In this document: in pieces, positions 9,869 to 17,650 of the stretch
Position numbering within the stretch: the stretch's first letter is position 1
Layout: the number at the start of each line of letters is the position of its first letter
DNA from: Roseibium sp. MMSF_3544
GTDB taxonomy: Bacteria; Pseudomonadota; Alphaproteobacteria; Rhizobiales; Stappiaceae
NCBI RefSeq assembly: GCF_030732845.1
Contig: NZ_JASHKA010000013.1
Span: 106,579 to 170,578 of the forward strand
DNA: 64,000 nt
Reading direction: 5' to 3'
Notes under the pieces: model-generated
What the model saw: only the letters and a program-made list of their open reading frames with translations
Database searches by the model: none
Told to the model about the DNA's origin: nothing
Position numbers and translations under genes: made by a program

Positions 9869-11166
9869 TACAGGGCCTCATGGAAATAGGCAGGGAGCAG
9901 CAACAGCAGGGCCGTTGCTGCAAAGCGCAGACCCGGACCACGCTCCCCCCAGGTTTTGGGACGAAGTGTTTCCGTCATCACGGTCAACAGAGTGGCCGCC
10001 GCGACCACAGCACCTAGAGGCAAGGCAGGTACCCAGCCCATGTGGCGGATGACTGCCGGAAACAGCAGCCAGTAGATACCGGTCGCCAAAATGGCCGCGG
10101 CCACGCCGGCCGGAATTCGGAACCTGGACTGTCGCATGGCAAATGCGGCGTATCCGGCCCCAATGGCAGCGAAGGTTGCCGAGTAGTAGGCAATGGCATT
10201 CGTGCCGAAGACCGTTCCTGTGATGATCCAGATCATGCCGGTCAAGACCAGTGTGCTGACATAGTCGAGCACGGCATCCACGCCCTCCGCTGCAGGCCGC
10301 GCAACGAGAGCGGCGAAAAATGCCAGGACCGGGAGTATGGCGTTTATCGGATTTGCCACGATCACCGACAGGATGAGGGCGACTGACGCAGCGCGGGCAG
10401 CATGGGGCGTCATGCCGACAAGAGGTGCAGCATATCGGGCCGCCAGGAGCACGATAAGCCAGCCGGTTGTTATCGCGCCCAGGATCAGCGGTGGCGACTC
10501 TGCCCAGATGACAAGAAGGATATGAATTCCAACGGGTACGAAAAGATTGTCGAGGCCCCGCCAACTGTCGGCTTCGACATAGGTGGCAAACAGGGAGACC
10601 ATCGTGGCCAGCCAGATCACGTTCTGCCGCGGAATCTCCGTCGCGGACAAGAGAATGATCACCACGGTCATCCAGGTCACCACAAAGAACGCGATGCTGC
10701 CCTCGGCGCTCTTGACGCGGTCACCCTCCCCGAAGCGCAGGCGTCCATAACTTGTGCCCACAAGCGCCGCGGCGGCATCGGACAACGTCAGCACCGCGAT
10801 CGGCAAAACGTAAAGCGCCGGGTCGCCGGGCGAGAGCACAAAAAGCACCGTGATCGCAATCAGAAACAGAAAGTCGCCCCAGGACTGGCGCTCCACCGAA
10901 TGGAGCGATGCACCAAGACCCTTGGCGGCGATCCCGGGCAGCCGGAGCACCAGGAGTGCAGCAGCGGCAAGGACAGCAAAAACGAGAAACCCTTCTCTGT
11001 GGAGGATCAACGGCAACACCATGGCATGCAGCCCGACGCCGACGTGAACCGCTTTGCGCTGGCTTTCCGCGCCGATCACAAAGCGGCCGGAAAGCTTGCG
11101 AATAAGGGCAGCAAGCGCAAATAGCGCCATCACAGAGGCAACGGCGACAAGGATCTGCAAGATCAA
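9868..11166 (-). CDS. Phytol/dolichol kinase-like polytopic membrane protein, HMGR operon
   Basis: A 432-residue protein with about a dozen hydrophobic segments. The N-terminal half (about residues 1-200) carries the signature of CTP-dependent polyprenol kinases (dolichol kinase, phytol kinase VTE5): SQRKAVHVGVG near residue 35, then DAAAALVGTSYGRLRFGE followed by VKSAEGSIAFF. The C-terminal half (about 210-432) is a further set of membrane helices that I cannot place; it may be a second, DUF92-like module, by loose analogy with plant VTE5/VTE6 pairs. The start is a TTG overlapping the previous stop (TTGA), with a strong GAGGAGG 8 nt upstream, so coupling is well supported. Expected role: phosphorylation of an isoprenoid alcohol in the membrane. 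Kinase call likely, substrate unknown. Confidence 0.7.
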   Translation of the reverse strand: MILQILVAVASVMALFALAALIRKLSGRFVIGAESQRKAVHVGVGLHAMVLPLILHREGFLVFAVLAAAALLVLRLPGIAAKGLGASLHSVERQSWGDFLFLIAITVLFVLSPGDPALYVLPIAVLTLSDAAAALVGTSYGRLRFGEGDRVKSAEGSIAFFVVTWMTVVIILLSATEIPRQNVIWLATMVSLFATYVEADSWRGLDNLFVPVGIHILLVIWAESPPLILGAITTGWLIVLLAARYAAPLVGMTPHAARAASVALILSVIVANPINAILPVLAFFAALVARPAAEGVDAVLDYVSTLVLTGMIWIITGTVFGTNAIAYYSATFAAIGAGYAAFAMRQSRFRIPAGVAAAILATGIYWLLFPAVIRHMGWVPALPLGAVVAAATLLTVMTETLRPKTWGERGPGLRFAATALLLLLPAYFHEAL

Positions 11167-12254
11167 GCGGCGACCTCCTCGATGACGAGGTCAGAATAAA
11201 AAAACGCTTTGTCTTCCCGTTTCAGCCGCGCTTCGAGTTCGGAGAGACGTTTTACCCGATCGCCGAAGGCGGCTGGTGCCTGTCTTGGCGCCATCATGTT
11301 CCAGTAGACCAGCCTGGCTCCGGGAGCAGCTTTTGCAAGCAATTTGCCGTAGATCTCAGCGGTCACGTCCATCGACATGTATTCGAAAATATCGGACAGA
11401 TTGAAACCGTCATACGGTCCGTCCAAGATGGCATCGATGGCCCCATGCCTAAGGGTTAGCCGATCGAGGCGCTCTGCGATCAGTGCGTAGTTCTCAGCAC
11501 GCCAGGCCGTCGGCAACGCCGCACCGGTCTGCCCGGTCAGGATTTCCCGCATATACGGGTTTTCGCTTGGGTCCTGCTCCACTGCAGCAAAACGGACCTT
11601 TCGCCGAACATGAGCGCCGGCACTTCCTTCCACGTGATCGAAAAACGCAGGATCACGTCCGAGCCACCCCATCAGTCTGCGGGAAAAAAAGAAGCTGGTT
11701 GCCAGTTTCCAGCGGCTGTTGTTCCAGCGTCGCTCGAAAAACCGAACCCGTTCGTCGTAGTCGCGTTTCACAAAAACATCTTCAACAGTTTTTCGGGAGT
11801 GGATCAAAGGCAGCACGTAGCGCCGAAACAAAAGAAAATAGTTTTCGAATTTACCGACGCTTCCAGCACCTCGTTCCACCACAATCGGTGTCAGGTTCTT
11901 CCAGAAATCCTTCGTTCCGTCGCCGCAGGCGCTTAGAACACGTTCAAACAAATGCTCCCGGCGTGACGACGGTACGGCGCCGAAAAGTTCCAGGAACTCG
12001 TCATGCGCAAGCGTTTGAAACGCGGCGATCCGCAACCGGAGGCAGGCGATTTGTGCCTCCGACAGGTCTGCGGCAACAACTTCTTCTGGATCCAGCAAAA
12101 GCAGTGCGAGCACGTTGTCACCTGCGGCACAGATCGACAGGAACCGTTGCCCGGCGGACTGGTTCATACCGGCAAGCAGAATGTCGGCATCTTCCCATGC
12201 CCTTGCATAGCGGATGGCTTCAAAGCTTGCTCGCTGGTCGATTGATGCGCTCAC
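11163..12254 (-). CDS. DUF3419 / BtaA-like S-adenosylmethionine 3-amino-3-carboxypropyl transferase, HMGR operon
   Basis: DUF3419 proteins include BtaA, which moves the 3-amino-3-carboxypropyl group of S-adenosylmethionine onto the hydroxyl of diacylglycerol. This 363-residue protein shows the AdoMet-binding pattern FLSICAAGDNVLALL followed by VVAADLSEAQ, the ENYFLLFRRYVLPL helix and the late FNLSDIFEYMS segment typical of the family. The frame opens about 23 codons upstream, but a GTG at 12254 overlaps the previous stop (GTGA) and has AGGAAA at the right spacing, so I use it; an ATG at 12272 is the alternative. No BtaB-type N-methyltransferase is present, so the product need not be a betaine lipid. 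Acceptor unknown; a prenol or another lipid alcohol made by the neighbours is a reasonable guess. Confidence 0.82.
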   Translation of the reverse strand: MSASIDQRASFEAIRYARAWEDADILLAGMNQSAGQRFLSICAAGDNVLALLLLDPEEVVAADLSEAQIACLRLRIAAFQTLAHDEFLELFGAVPSSRREHLFERVLSACGDGTKDFWKNLTPIVVERGAGSVGKFENYFLLFRRYVLPLIHSRKTVEDVFVKRDYDERVRFFERRWNNSRWKLATSFFFSRRLMGWLGRDPAFFDHVEGSAGAHVRRKVRFAAVEQDPSENPYMREILTGQTGAALPTAWRAENYALIAERLDRLTLRHGAIDAILDGPYDGFNLSDIFEYMSMDVTAEIYGKLLAKAAPGARLVYWNMMAPRQAPAAFGDRVKRLSELEARLKREDKAFFYSDLVIEEVAA

Positions 12255-14704
12255 GGCAGTTTCCTGACCCATCCGTTGGAGCCGTCGACCTCCAACCTGT
12301 CGCCTGTCTCGATCCAGCTGCACGCATCCTTTACGGCAACGACACAGGGGATACCAAGTTCACGCGAGACAATGGCGGAATGGGATAGAACGCTGCCACG
12401 CTCGCCGATCACCGCGGCCGCGTTGGCAAAGTGCGAAATCCAACCCGGATCCGTATGACGGGCCACGAGGATTTCGCCCGCCTGAACCTGTTCTTCTGCC
12501 GGGTCACGAATGACCCGTGCAATGCCTTCAACAACACCGCCTCCGCAGGCCGTACCGGTTCTTCTGAGCTCATCGTCATTCGCTACCGACACGCGCATGC
12601 GATCTTGCCGTCTCGACCGATCGACGACGGACCCACGAACCAGGATCCTCTCGGGCGGTTCGGGCAATCTGGCCGCTTCTTCCTGTTCGTTCCGCCGAAT
12701 GGCTACGAGAGCCTTCAAATTACTGTCCGCAGCCGCGCCTTCGGCAATCGCAAGCAATTCATCTAGCGTCAGAAAGAACACGTCGTCTCGCGTTTCAAGG
12801 TGACCTGTTGCCGTCAGCGAGGTTCCCATCGCGCGAAACACCCGGCGGGCATAGCCGAAGATCCGCGTCCGCTCAAAACGAAGGTTTTCACGGTCGCGAA
12901 CGCGAGCCTTTGCGTAGGATAACGCCCATCCGGCAAGAAGGCGTTTGAAAGGCCGGCGATGAAAAAGCCGATGTAGACCCGACTCTGGCGCCACCCTCTC
13001 GGTCTTTGCCCTTGCACGAGAGGCCGATGCCAGCACCGCACGGAACAAGGCGCCGGGCTCTTCGTCGAGTGTCGGCTCCTCAAGCTTCAGCTCTCCAATG
13101 CGCCGGTCGCCAAAGCGCTCCAGATAGTCATCCAGCAACGGTGCGAGTTCTGGCAGGGCGAAGATTGCTTCGCGGTCTTCTGATGCCAGAATGTTTTCGC
13201 CCTCTGGAGTCTGGCGCACGACCTCTCCCATCTTCTGGATCAATCTTGCCGGTTCAGCCGACACGATGTCGCCCTGCCCGATCAGCACATCATTGTGCAG
13301 CGTCAGTCCTTCTCTGCCCGCCCAGTTCTCCAGCATCGAGCGCGAGCCTCCAAACGCCATCATGCAAAGAAAGTCGTTCACAATCGGTGCGTCCCAGTCG
13401 TCGAGCAGCGCAGTTTCGACGCGGCGATACTCTGCAGCAAGCTCCGACAGAGGGCGCTTGGACAAACTCTCCCATTCAGCGCGTGGTGGCACAGTTGCAG
13501 CTATCCTGTTCATGAACCCCGTCCTGGTCGTGTTCAGGCGCAGCGCAGCAATTCCGAGTTTGGTGACCATTTTGATCGCAGAGAAGAAACTCTTGGACGG
13601 TGCAATCCCGGCCATCACCTCTTCCGGAAGAGGCTCTGACACACCCATCATCGTTTCCATGTGCTGCCGATTACTGGAAAAGAACGGCAACAAAGACAAC
13701 AGCCGGTACCAGTTTCCAAGGTTGTAGTACATCCGGCCGTCGATGCGCGCGAGCATGTTGGCAAGATCCGGCTGATGGGATTGGATAACGCGCTCCGGAA
13801 TGCCGATTATGCCAAGGAACGTCCGATAGACCCGCGCGTAGGCCGTCACGGCAAAGCTGTAGGTCAACGGCGAGACAAGACCGGGATAGCTTTCAACGAT
13901 ATTGGAGTTGTCGAAAACCAAAAGCCGCGTTTCGGCGGCCCCTTCCGGCAACAAGTGCGACGTGATCGGTCTCGCCTGCAACAGGAAAAGGTCGTCTGTT
14001 CCCGATGCCAAAGCCCATTCAATGTCCTGTGGCGCCTGCTTGGTCTTACTGACGTCTGCGCACAGATTGGCGACCGCTGTCGCATCCTCCCGGCTCAGGA
14101 CCGGATCATTGGATGGCCGCTCGAGGATCTCAAGTTCCGGGATCGAAAATCGCCAGGTTTCACCGCTGACTTCACCGGAGACCAGCTTGTCGCCAAGACC
14201 GGCTGTTGCGCTGATCACGATCTGGTCGCGCCTTCCGGACACCGGCTCGGCGGCAAAAGCAACACCAGCTGCGCGCGCCTTGACCATTTGCTGGACAATC
14301 ACGGACGGCAGGTCCGACCCATCGCGGCCACGAGCGGCCCGGTAGGCGGCAACGCTATCGTCAAGACCGGACGCAAACACCCGTTCCGCAGCAGCCGGAA
14401 CCTCTTCAGCGGGAACATCCAGAAGTGTCAGATATTGCCCTGCATGAGAGTCCGCTGCACCGTCTTCGGCACGGCCCGATGAGCGGACCGCGTACCCGGT
14501 TCCGGATAGTCCGCTCAACGCCGCCTGAAGGTCCTCTTGGATGTTTGCGCTGAGACGTTCGTCGGTGAAGCCTTCGGGTGCGATCACAAGGAATGCAGGA
14601 ACCTGGAACCCGGCTTGCATCAGTTCAGCAAGAACAAAAGCTTTTCCGCCCACGACTTCGGTCGATGCCGCGTGTGCGTTATCGGAGCGAAAAAGCGCGC
14701 TCAC
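12251..14704 (-). CDS. PEP-synthase / rifampin phosphotransferase-like dikinase, HMGR operon
   Basis: An 817-residue protein with the layout of PEP-utilising dikinases that modify small molecules. An N-terminal ATP-grasp domain spans about residues 1-275 (VVGGKAFVLAELMQAGF, YAVRSSGRAEDG, IVQQMV, ending DLFLLQARPIT). A long central region of unclear fold follows, and then the C-terminal mobile phosphohistidine domain (GSVLSHSAIVSRELGIP, candidate His775). There is no C-terminal PEP/pyruvate barrel, which argues against true PEP synthase and for the rifampin-phosphotransferase type, where the swivelling His moves a phosphate from ATP to a hydroxyl. The GTG start at 14704 overlaps the previous stop (GTGA) and has GGAG upstream; the longer frame adds 19 unlikely residues. 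Substrate unknown; mevalonate or a prenol hydroxyl are guesses from context. Confidence 0.8.
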   Translation of the reverse strand: MSALFRSDNAHAASTEVVGGKAFVLAELMQAGFQVPAFLVIAPEGFTDERLSANIQEDLQAALSGLSGTGYAVRSSGRAEDGAADSHAGQYLTLLDVPAEEVPAAAERVFASGLDDSVAAYRAARGRDGSDLPSVIVQQMVKARAAGVAFAAEPVSGRRDQIVISATAGLGDKLVSGEVSGETWRFSIPELEILERPSNDPVLSREDATAVANLCADVSKTKQAPQDIEWALASGTDDLFLLQARPITSHLLPEGAAETRLLVFDNSNIVESYPGLVSPLTYSFAVTAYARVYRTFLGIIGIPERVIQSHQPDLANMLARIDGRMYYNLGNWYRLLSLLPFFSSNRQHMETMMGVSEPLPEEVMAGIAPSKSFFSAIKMVTKLGIAALRLNTTRTGFMNRIAATVPPRAEWESLSKRPLSELAAEYRRVETALLDDWDAPIVNDFLCMMAFGGSRSMLENWAGREGLTLHNDVLIGQGDIVSAEPARLIQKMGEVVRQTPEGENILASEDREAIFALPELAPLLDDYLERFGDRRIGELKLEEPTLDEEPGALFRAVLASASRARAKTERVAPESGLHRLFHRRPFKRLLAGWALSYAKARVRDRENLRFERTRIFGYARRVFRAMGTSLTATGHLETRDDVFFLTLDELLAIAEGAAADSNLKALVAIRRNEQEEAARLPEPPERILVRGSVVDRSRRQDRMRVSVANDDELRRTGTACGGGVVEGIARVIRDPAEEQVQAGEILVARHTDPGWISHFANAAAVIGERGSVLSHSAIVSRELGIPCVVAVKDACSWIETGDRLEVDGSNGWVRKLP

Positions 14705-15633
14705 AGGACATCTCCAAGTGCCGGTGCAAATGCAGCTGCGAGATAACAGACCAGAACCCAAAGTCCCGACATGTTTTCAAGACGCTTCTGCTGCGCCTTG
14801 TCCGGATTGCGCGCGAATTTGACGAGAACCATGCCGAAAGGCACCAACACGGCAAGACCACATACGGCCGTGATGATCGGTCGTTCCAAATAGACGCCAC
14901 ACACAACAAGCGCAAAGAACGCCGCCAAGACCGAGATCGAAAGTGCTTTCAGCGAGGTGGGTATGCCCCAGGAAGAGCTGTAGGTTTCAACGCCTTCGCG
15001 CTCCTGCGCAGGTGCCCAGATCTTGCGTCCGAACTCCATGACACAGCCGTTGCAAAGACTCATCAAGAGAAACGTCCAGATGCCGGCAGGCATCGAACCG
15101 TAAGGAAGCCACTCGCAGCCGGTCAAAACAAGATCGATCAGCGGCATGATCGCCATATGCGACAGGAGGTAGAGAGCGGGCGAGCTGCGCAGCACCTCAG
15201 GAATGAAAAACTCGGCCGTCATCAGACCAAGCCAAACCCATACCAGGCCAACCAGCAGTACCAGGCCGGGAGACAGCGCATACGCCGCCAGAACCGCCGG
15301 CAGAGCCGCAATCGCTGCAAGCCAGACAATCAACTTGAGTGAGACCAGGCCGCGTGGGACAGGACGCTCTGGCCGGTATTTCCGATCTATATCCGCATCC
15401 TTGACCTCATCCAGCGCACGCATCTGCCAGAAGAAAACCATCGCGATCAGAAAGGCCACCAGATAAACGGAAATTCCGGGGAGAGGACGCTCGGCAAGCC
15501 GGGCGGATGCTGTCACGGAGGCTGCTGAAAACACGCCCAAAAGAGGAACGGTCTGCACAAGCGGAAAGCGCTCGGCTTGATAAATCCACAGCCTTGCCAG
15601 GAGCGAAGCACCCTGCTCTGCCCGTTCGTTCAT
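14701..15633 (-). CDS. UbiA-family prenyltransferase, HMGR operon
   Basis: Polytopic membrane protein of 310 residues with eight or nine hydrophobic helices. The first aspartate-rich motif of UbiA enzymes is clear at residues 73-92 (LDEVKDADIDRKYRPERP), where Asp/Glu residues bind prenyl diphosphate through magnesium and the conserved Arg-Pro follows. The second motif is atypical: the expected Asp-rich loop reads as a Glu/Arg segment (EFGRKIWAPAQEREGVE), so acceptor or catalytic details may differ from ubiquinone or haem O synthases. The ATG start overlaps the HMG-CoA reductase stop (ATGA) and the gene's own stop overlaps the next GTG. Predicted role: transfer of an isoprenoid chain to a small acceptor in the membrane. 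The acceptor cannot be read from sequence. Confidence 0.85.
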   Translation of the reverse strand: MNERAEQGASLLARLWIYQAERFPLVQTVPLLGVFSAASVTASARLAERPLPGISVYLVAFLIAMVFFWQMRALDEVKDADIDRKYRPERPVPRGLVSLKLIVWLAAIAALPAVLAAYALSPGLVLLVGLVWVWLGLMTAEFFIPEVLRSSPALYLLSHMAIMPLIDLVLTGCEWLPYGSMPAGIWTFLLMSLCNGCVMEFGRKIWAPAQEREGVETYSSSWGIPTSLKALSISVLAAFFALVVCGVYLERPIITAVCGLAVLVPFGMVLVKFARNPDKAQQKRLENMSGLWVLVCYLAAAFAPALGDVL

Positions 15634-16904
15634 GTCTTGCTGTCCCGTGCAAGGCGCTTATGCGCACTGCCAAATTGACCGCTTGCGACGGCTGCGGTTA
15701 GTGACAACTCACCACACAGGCAGAGCGCGGCGGCCACTTCGGCTAGAGCCGAGGCTTTCCCTGCACCTTTCAGGCCCATGACATCAAGACTGGCAGACTG
15801 AGACGGTAAACTTGTGCCGCCGCCCACCGTGCCGAGCATCAGGTTAGGAAGCGTGACTGTGACAAGCAGGCCTTTCTCGCTTGCTTCCATCCGTGTAAAG
15901 CCGACGGCGGATTCCGCGACGCAGGCAACGTCCTGCCCGGTAGCAAGGTAAAGGGCAGCAAGCCCGTTCGCGAAGTGAGCCTGTGCGCCGACCTGGCCCG
16001 TCATTAGCGCGCCGAGATTTGCGATCCGGCCATATTCAAGGATCTGATCGATTGTCGCACCAAGTGTCGTTTCAACGATGTCACGGGGAAGATCAACCTG
16101 TGCAGTCACACGGCGCCCGCGTCCCAGCATCGTGCCGAGAAAACTCGCCTTCTTGTCACCCGACAAGTTGGCTTCCAGGAACCAGGACCGGGGCTTTACT
16201 GTCGACGCTTCCAGTGCGTGCGCACAAAGGGCTTCTGTCGCGAAGGTGACCATGTTCTGGCCAGCGGCGTCACCCGTCTCGTACCAGCACATCAAAAACA
16301 CGATTTCACCGTCAATTACCGGGTCGATGGAAAGCAGCTTGCCATGTTGCGTGGTCGCTTCTGCTGCCGCAGTCAGTGCCTCTGACGACGACATAGCCCA
16401 ATCGACGAAAAGGCCCGCTTCCCCAATCGAGGAAAACCGGAAAGCTGGTGTCCGCAAAACACCCTCGCCGAGTGTCGCAACGCTGACGCCGCCCGCACTG
16501 CCGACGGCTTTCGCACCACGTGCATAGGACGCCACCAGCGCGGCTTCCGTCGTTGCGAGTGGCACGAAAAAATCACCATGCGCAAAGACCCCATTGATCC
16601 GCAGCGGCCCGACCGCGCCGACCGGGACTTTGACCGTGCCGATCATATTCTCGATGCTGCCTGTGTAGGCTTCTGCTGTCTCCACTGTGCGGTCGTCGGC
16701 CAATTCCGACTTTGCAGTTTCGGGAACGCCTGTCTCCGTCAAGCGTGACCAGATCCTGGAAATCACCGAAGCACTTGTTTTCGGCAAGGTCATCAAGGGA
16801 GCCGGAACCCCGTCACGCGGTGTCAGGCGTGCAGCAATTTCAACCGGATCCGTGTTTGCCTTGAGCTTCTTGATAAAATGCAGCGTTTTTGGCGGTAATG
16901 TCAT
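15630..16904 (-). CDS. Hydroxymethylglutaryl-CoA reductase, first gene of the seven-gene operon
   Basis: Reduces HMG-CoA to mevalonate, or runs in reverse in mevalonate catabolism. The 424 residues match the catalytic part of HMG-CoA reductase and keep all four catalytic positions: Glu120 in ATTEAALVAS, Lys251/252 in SGDKKASFLG, Asp325 in TGQDVACVAES and His415 in GSAHKRLARD. The substrate and cofactor motifs ENMIGTVKVPVG, GDAAGQNMV and LGTVGGGTSLPSQ are also clear. There is no membrane anchor. The pattern is nearer to class I (eukaryotic/archaeal) than to class II enzymes, from memory. Most alphaproteobacteria make isoprenoids by the MEP route, and no HMG-CoA synthase, mevalonate kinase or decarboxylase is seen here. 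It leads six overlapping genes, and a palindrome sits just upstream of its start. Confidence 0.93.
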   Translation of the reverse strand: MTLPPKTLHFIKKLKANTDPVEIAARLTPRDGVPAPLMTLPKTSASVISRIWSRLTETGVPETAKSELADDRTVETAEAYTGSIENMIGTVKVPVGAVGPLRINGVFAHGDFFVPLATTEAALVASYARGAKAVGSAGGVSVATLGEGVLRTPAFRFSSIGEAGLFVDWAMSSSEALTAAAEATTQHGKLLSIDPVIDGEIVFLMCWYETGDAAGQNMVTFATEALCAHALEASTVKPRSWFLEANLSGDKKASFLGTMLGRGRRVTAQVDLPRDIVETTLGATIDQILEYGRIANLGALMTGQVGAQAHFANGLAALYLATGQDVACVAESAVGFTRMEASEKGLLVTVTLPNLMLGTVGGGTSLPSQSASLDVMGLKGAGKASALAEVAAALCLCGELSLTAAVASGQFGSAHKRLARDSKT

Positions 16905-16912
16905 AGGCCTTG

Positions 16913-16940
16913 ATTCAATCTATTGAATGTCTTGAATGTG
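16913..16940. promoter_or_regulatory. Palindrome and direct repeat in the HMG-CoA reductase leader
   Basis: An inverted repeat with 7-bp arms and a 2-nt spacer (ATTCAATCTATTGAAT, 16913-16928) lies 8 nt upstream of the HMG-CoA reductase start. The right arm is repeated once more in direct orientation, giving two TTGAATGT units at a 9-nt step (16923-16939). The placement would let a bound repressor block the promoter or ribosome site. No regulator gene lies in the operon, so the binder is unknown. Confidence 0.5.
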
Positions 16941-17088
16941 TGCCGAAGCTCGAGTCGAAATGGTCAATCGCACGCAATGGTAGTGGGTCTTAGTAAAATT
17001 TCCCCAAAGCAATGCTACCAAGCTTTTTGATTGCCGCGATGACGCACCTCGATCATATCCTGATTTGCACAGCCAGGAGACTGTTTCC

Positions 17089-17628
17089 ATGAAGCGATTA
17101 TTTGTTGGCCTGATTGCAGTCCTGATCAGTACAGCCGCCGGTGCAGTCGATCCCGACGAATACGAAACGCCGCCCAAGCCGACACAAACGTCAACCGAAT
17201 GCCCGGATGGGACGGCATGGGACAAGGAAACCGAGCGCTGCGTAAAACTGGAGTCTCATCTGTTCCGAGATGAAGACCGGTTCCTTGCAGCACGCGAACT
17301 GGCGTATGCCGGTAGACTGCAAGCTGCGGGCCGTGCACTCGATACGATGGCGGATCAGATGGGGTCCCGGGTTTTGACGTATCGCGGTTTTCTCGCCAGA
17401 AAATCAGGAGACTGGACGTCAGCAGCGCGTTACTACCAGGCGGCCCTTACCGCGAACCCAGACAACCTCCTTGCCCGGTCCTATTTCGGAATGGGACTTG
17501 CGGAAAAAGGCGACTTCGATGCCGCCCGTCTTCAGTTGGTCGAAATTCGAGCCCGCGGCGGGCGGGAGACCTGGCCCGAACGCGCGCTGATCCTGTCTCT
17601 GCGCTCCGGAGGTCTGACCTCGTACTGA
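17089..17628 (+). CDS. Secreted TPR-containing protein of unknown function
   Basis: I do not recognise a named family. The 179-residue product has a Sec signal peptide (MKRLFVGLIAVLISTAAGA), a short segment with two cysteines (TECPDGTAWDKETERC), and then a helical region from about residue 65 that reads as two or three tetratricopeptide units (TYRGFLARKSGDWTSAARYY, with ALTANPDNLLARSYFGMGLA following). It is therefore probably periplasmic and a protein-interaction module. The ATG at 17089 has AGGAG at 17075-17079; an upstream TTG in frame lacks one and would spoil the signal peptide. It diverges from the HMG-CoA reductase operon and shares the 184-bp gap with it, and it converges on the GntR gene downstream. 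Confidence 0.7.
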   Translation: MKRLFVGLIAVLISTAAGAVDPDEYETPPKPTQTSTECPDGTAWDKETERCVKLESHLFRDEDRFLAARELAYAGRLQAAGRALDTMADQMGSRVLTYRGFLARKSGDWTSAARYYQAALTANPDNLLARSYFGMGLAEKGDFDAARLQLVEIRARGGRETWPERALILSLRSGGLTSY

Positions 17629-17650
17629 TTTGAGCTCAGAGCAAATTGCC

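Noticed and set aside
12251..14704. Naming the dikinase ppsA (PEP synthase)
   Set aside because: The PEP/pyruvate-binding barrel at the C terminus is missing and the gene sits among lipid or isoprenoid enzymes.
7641..16904. Complete mevalonate pathway
   Set aside because: Only HMG-CoA reductase is recognisable. The dikinase and kinase-like proteins are not homologues of mevalonate kinase, phosphomevalonate kinase or the decarboxylase.
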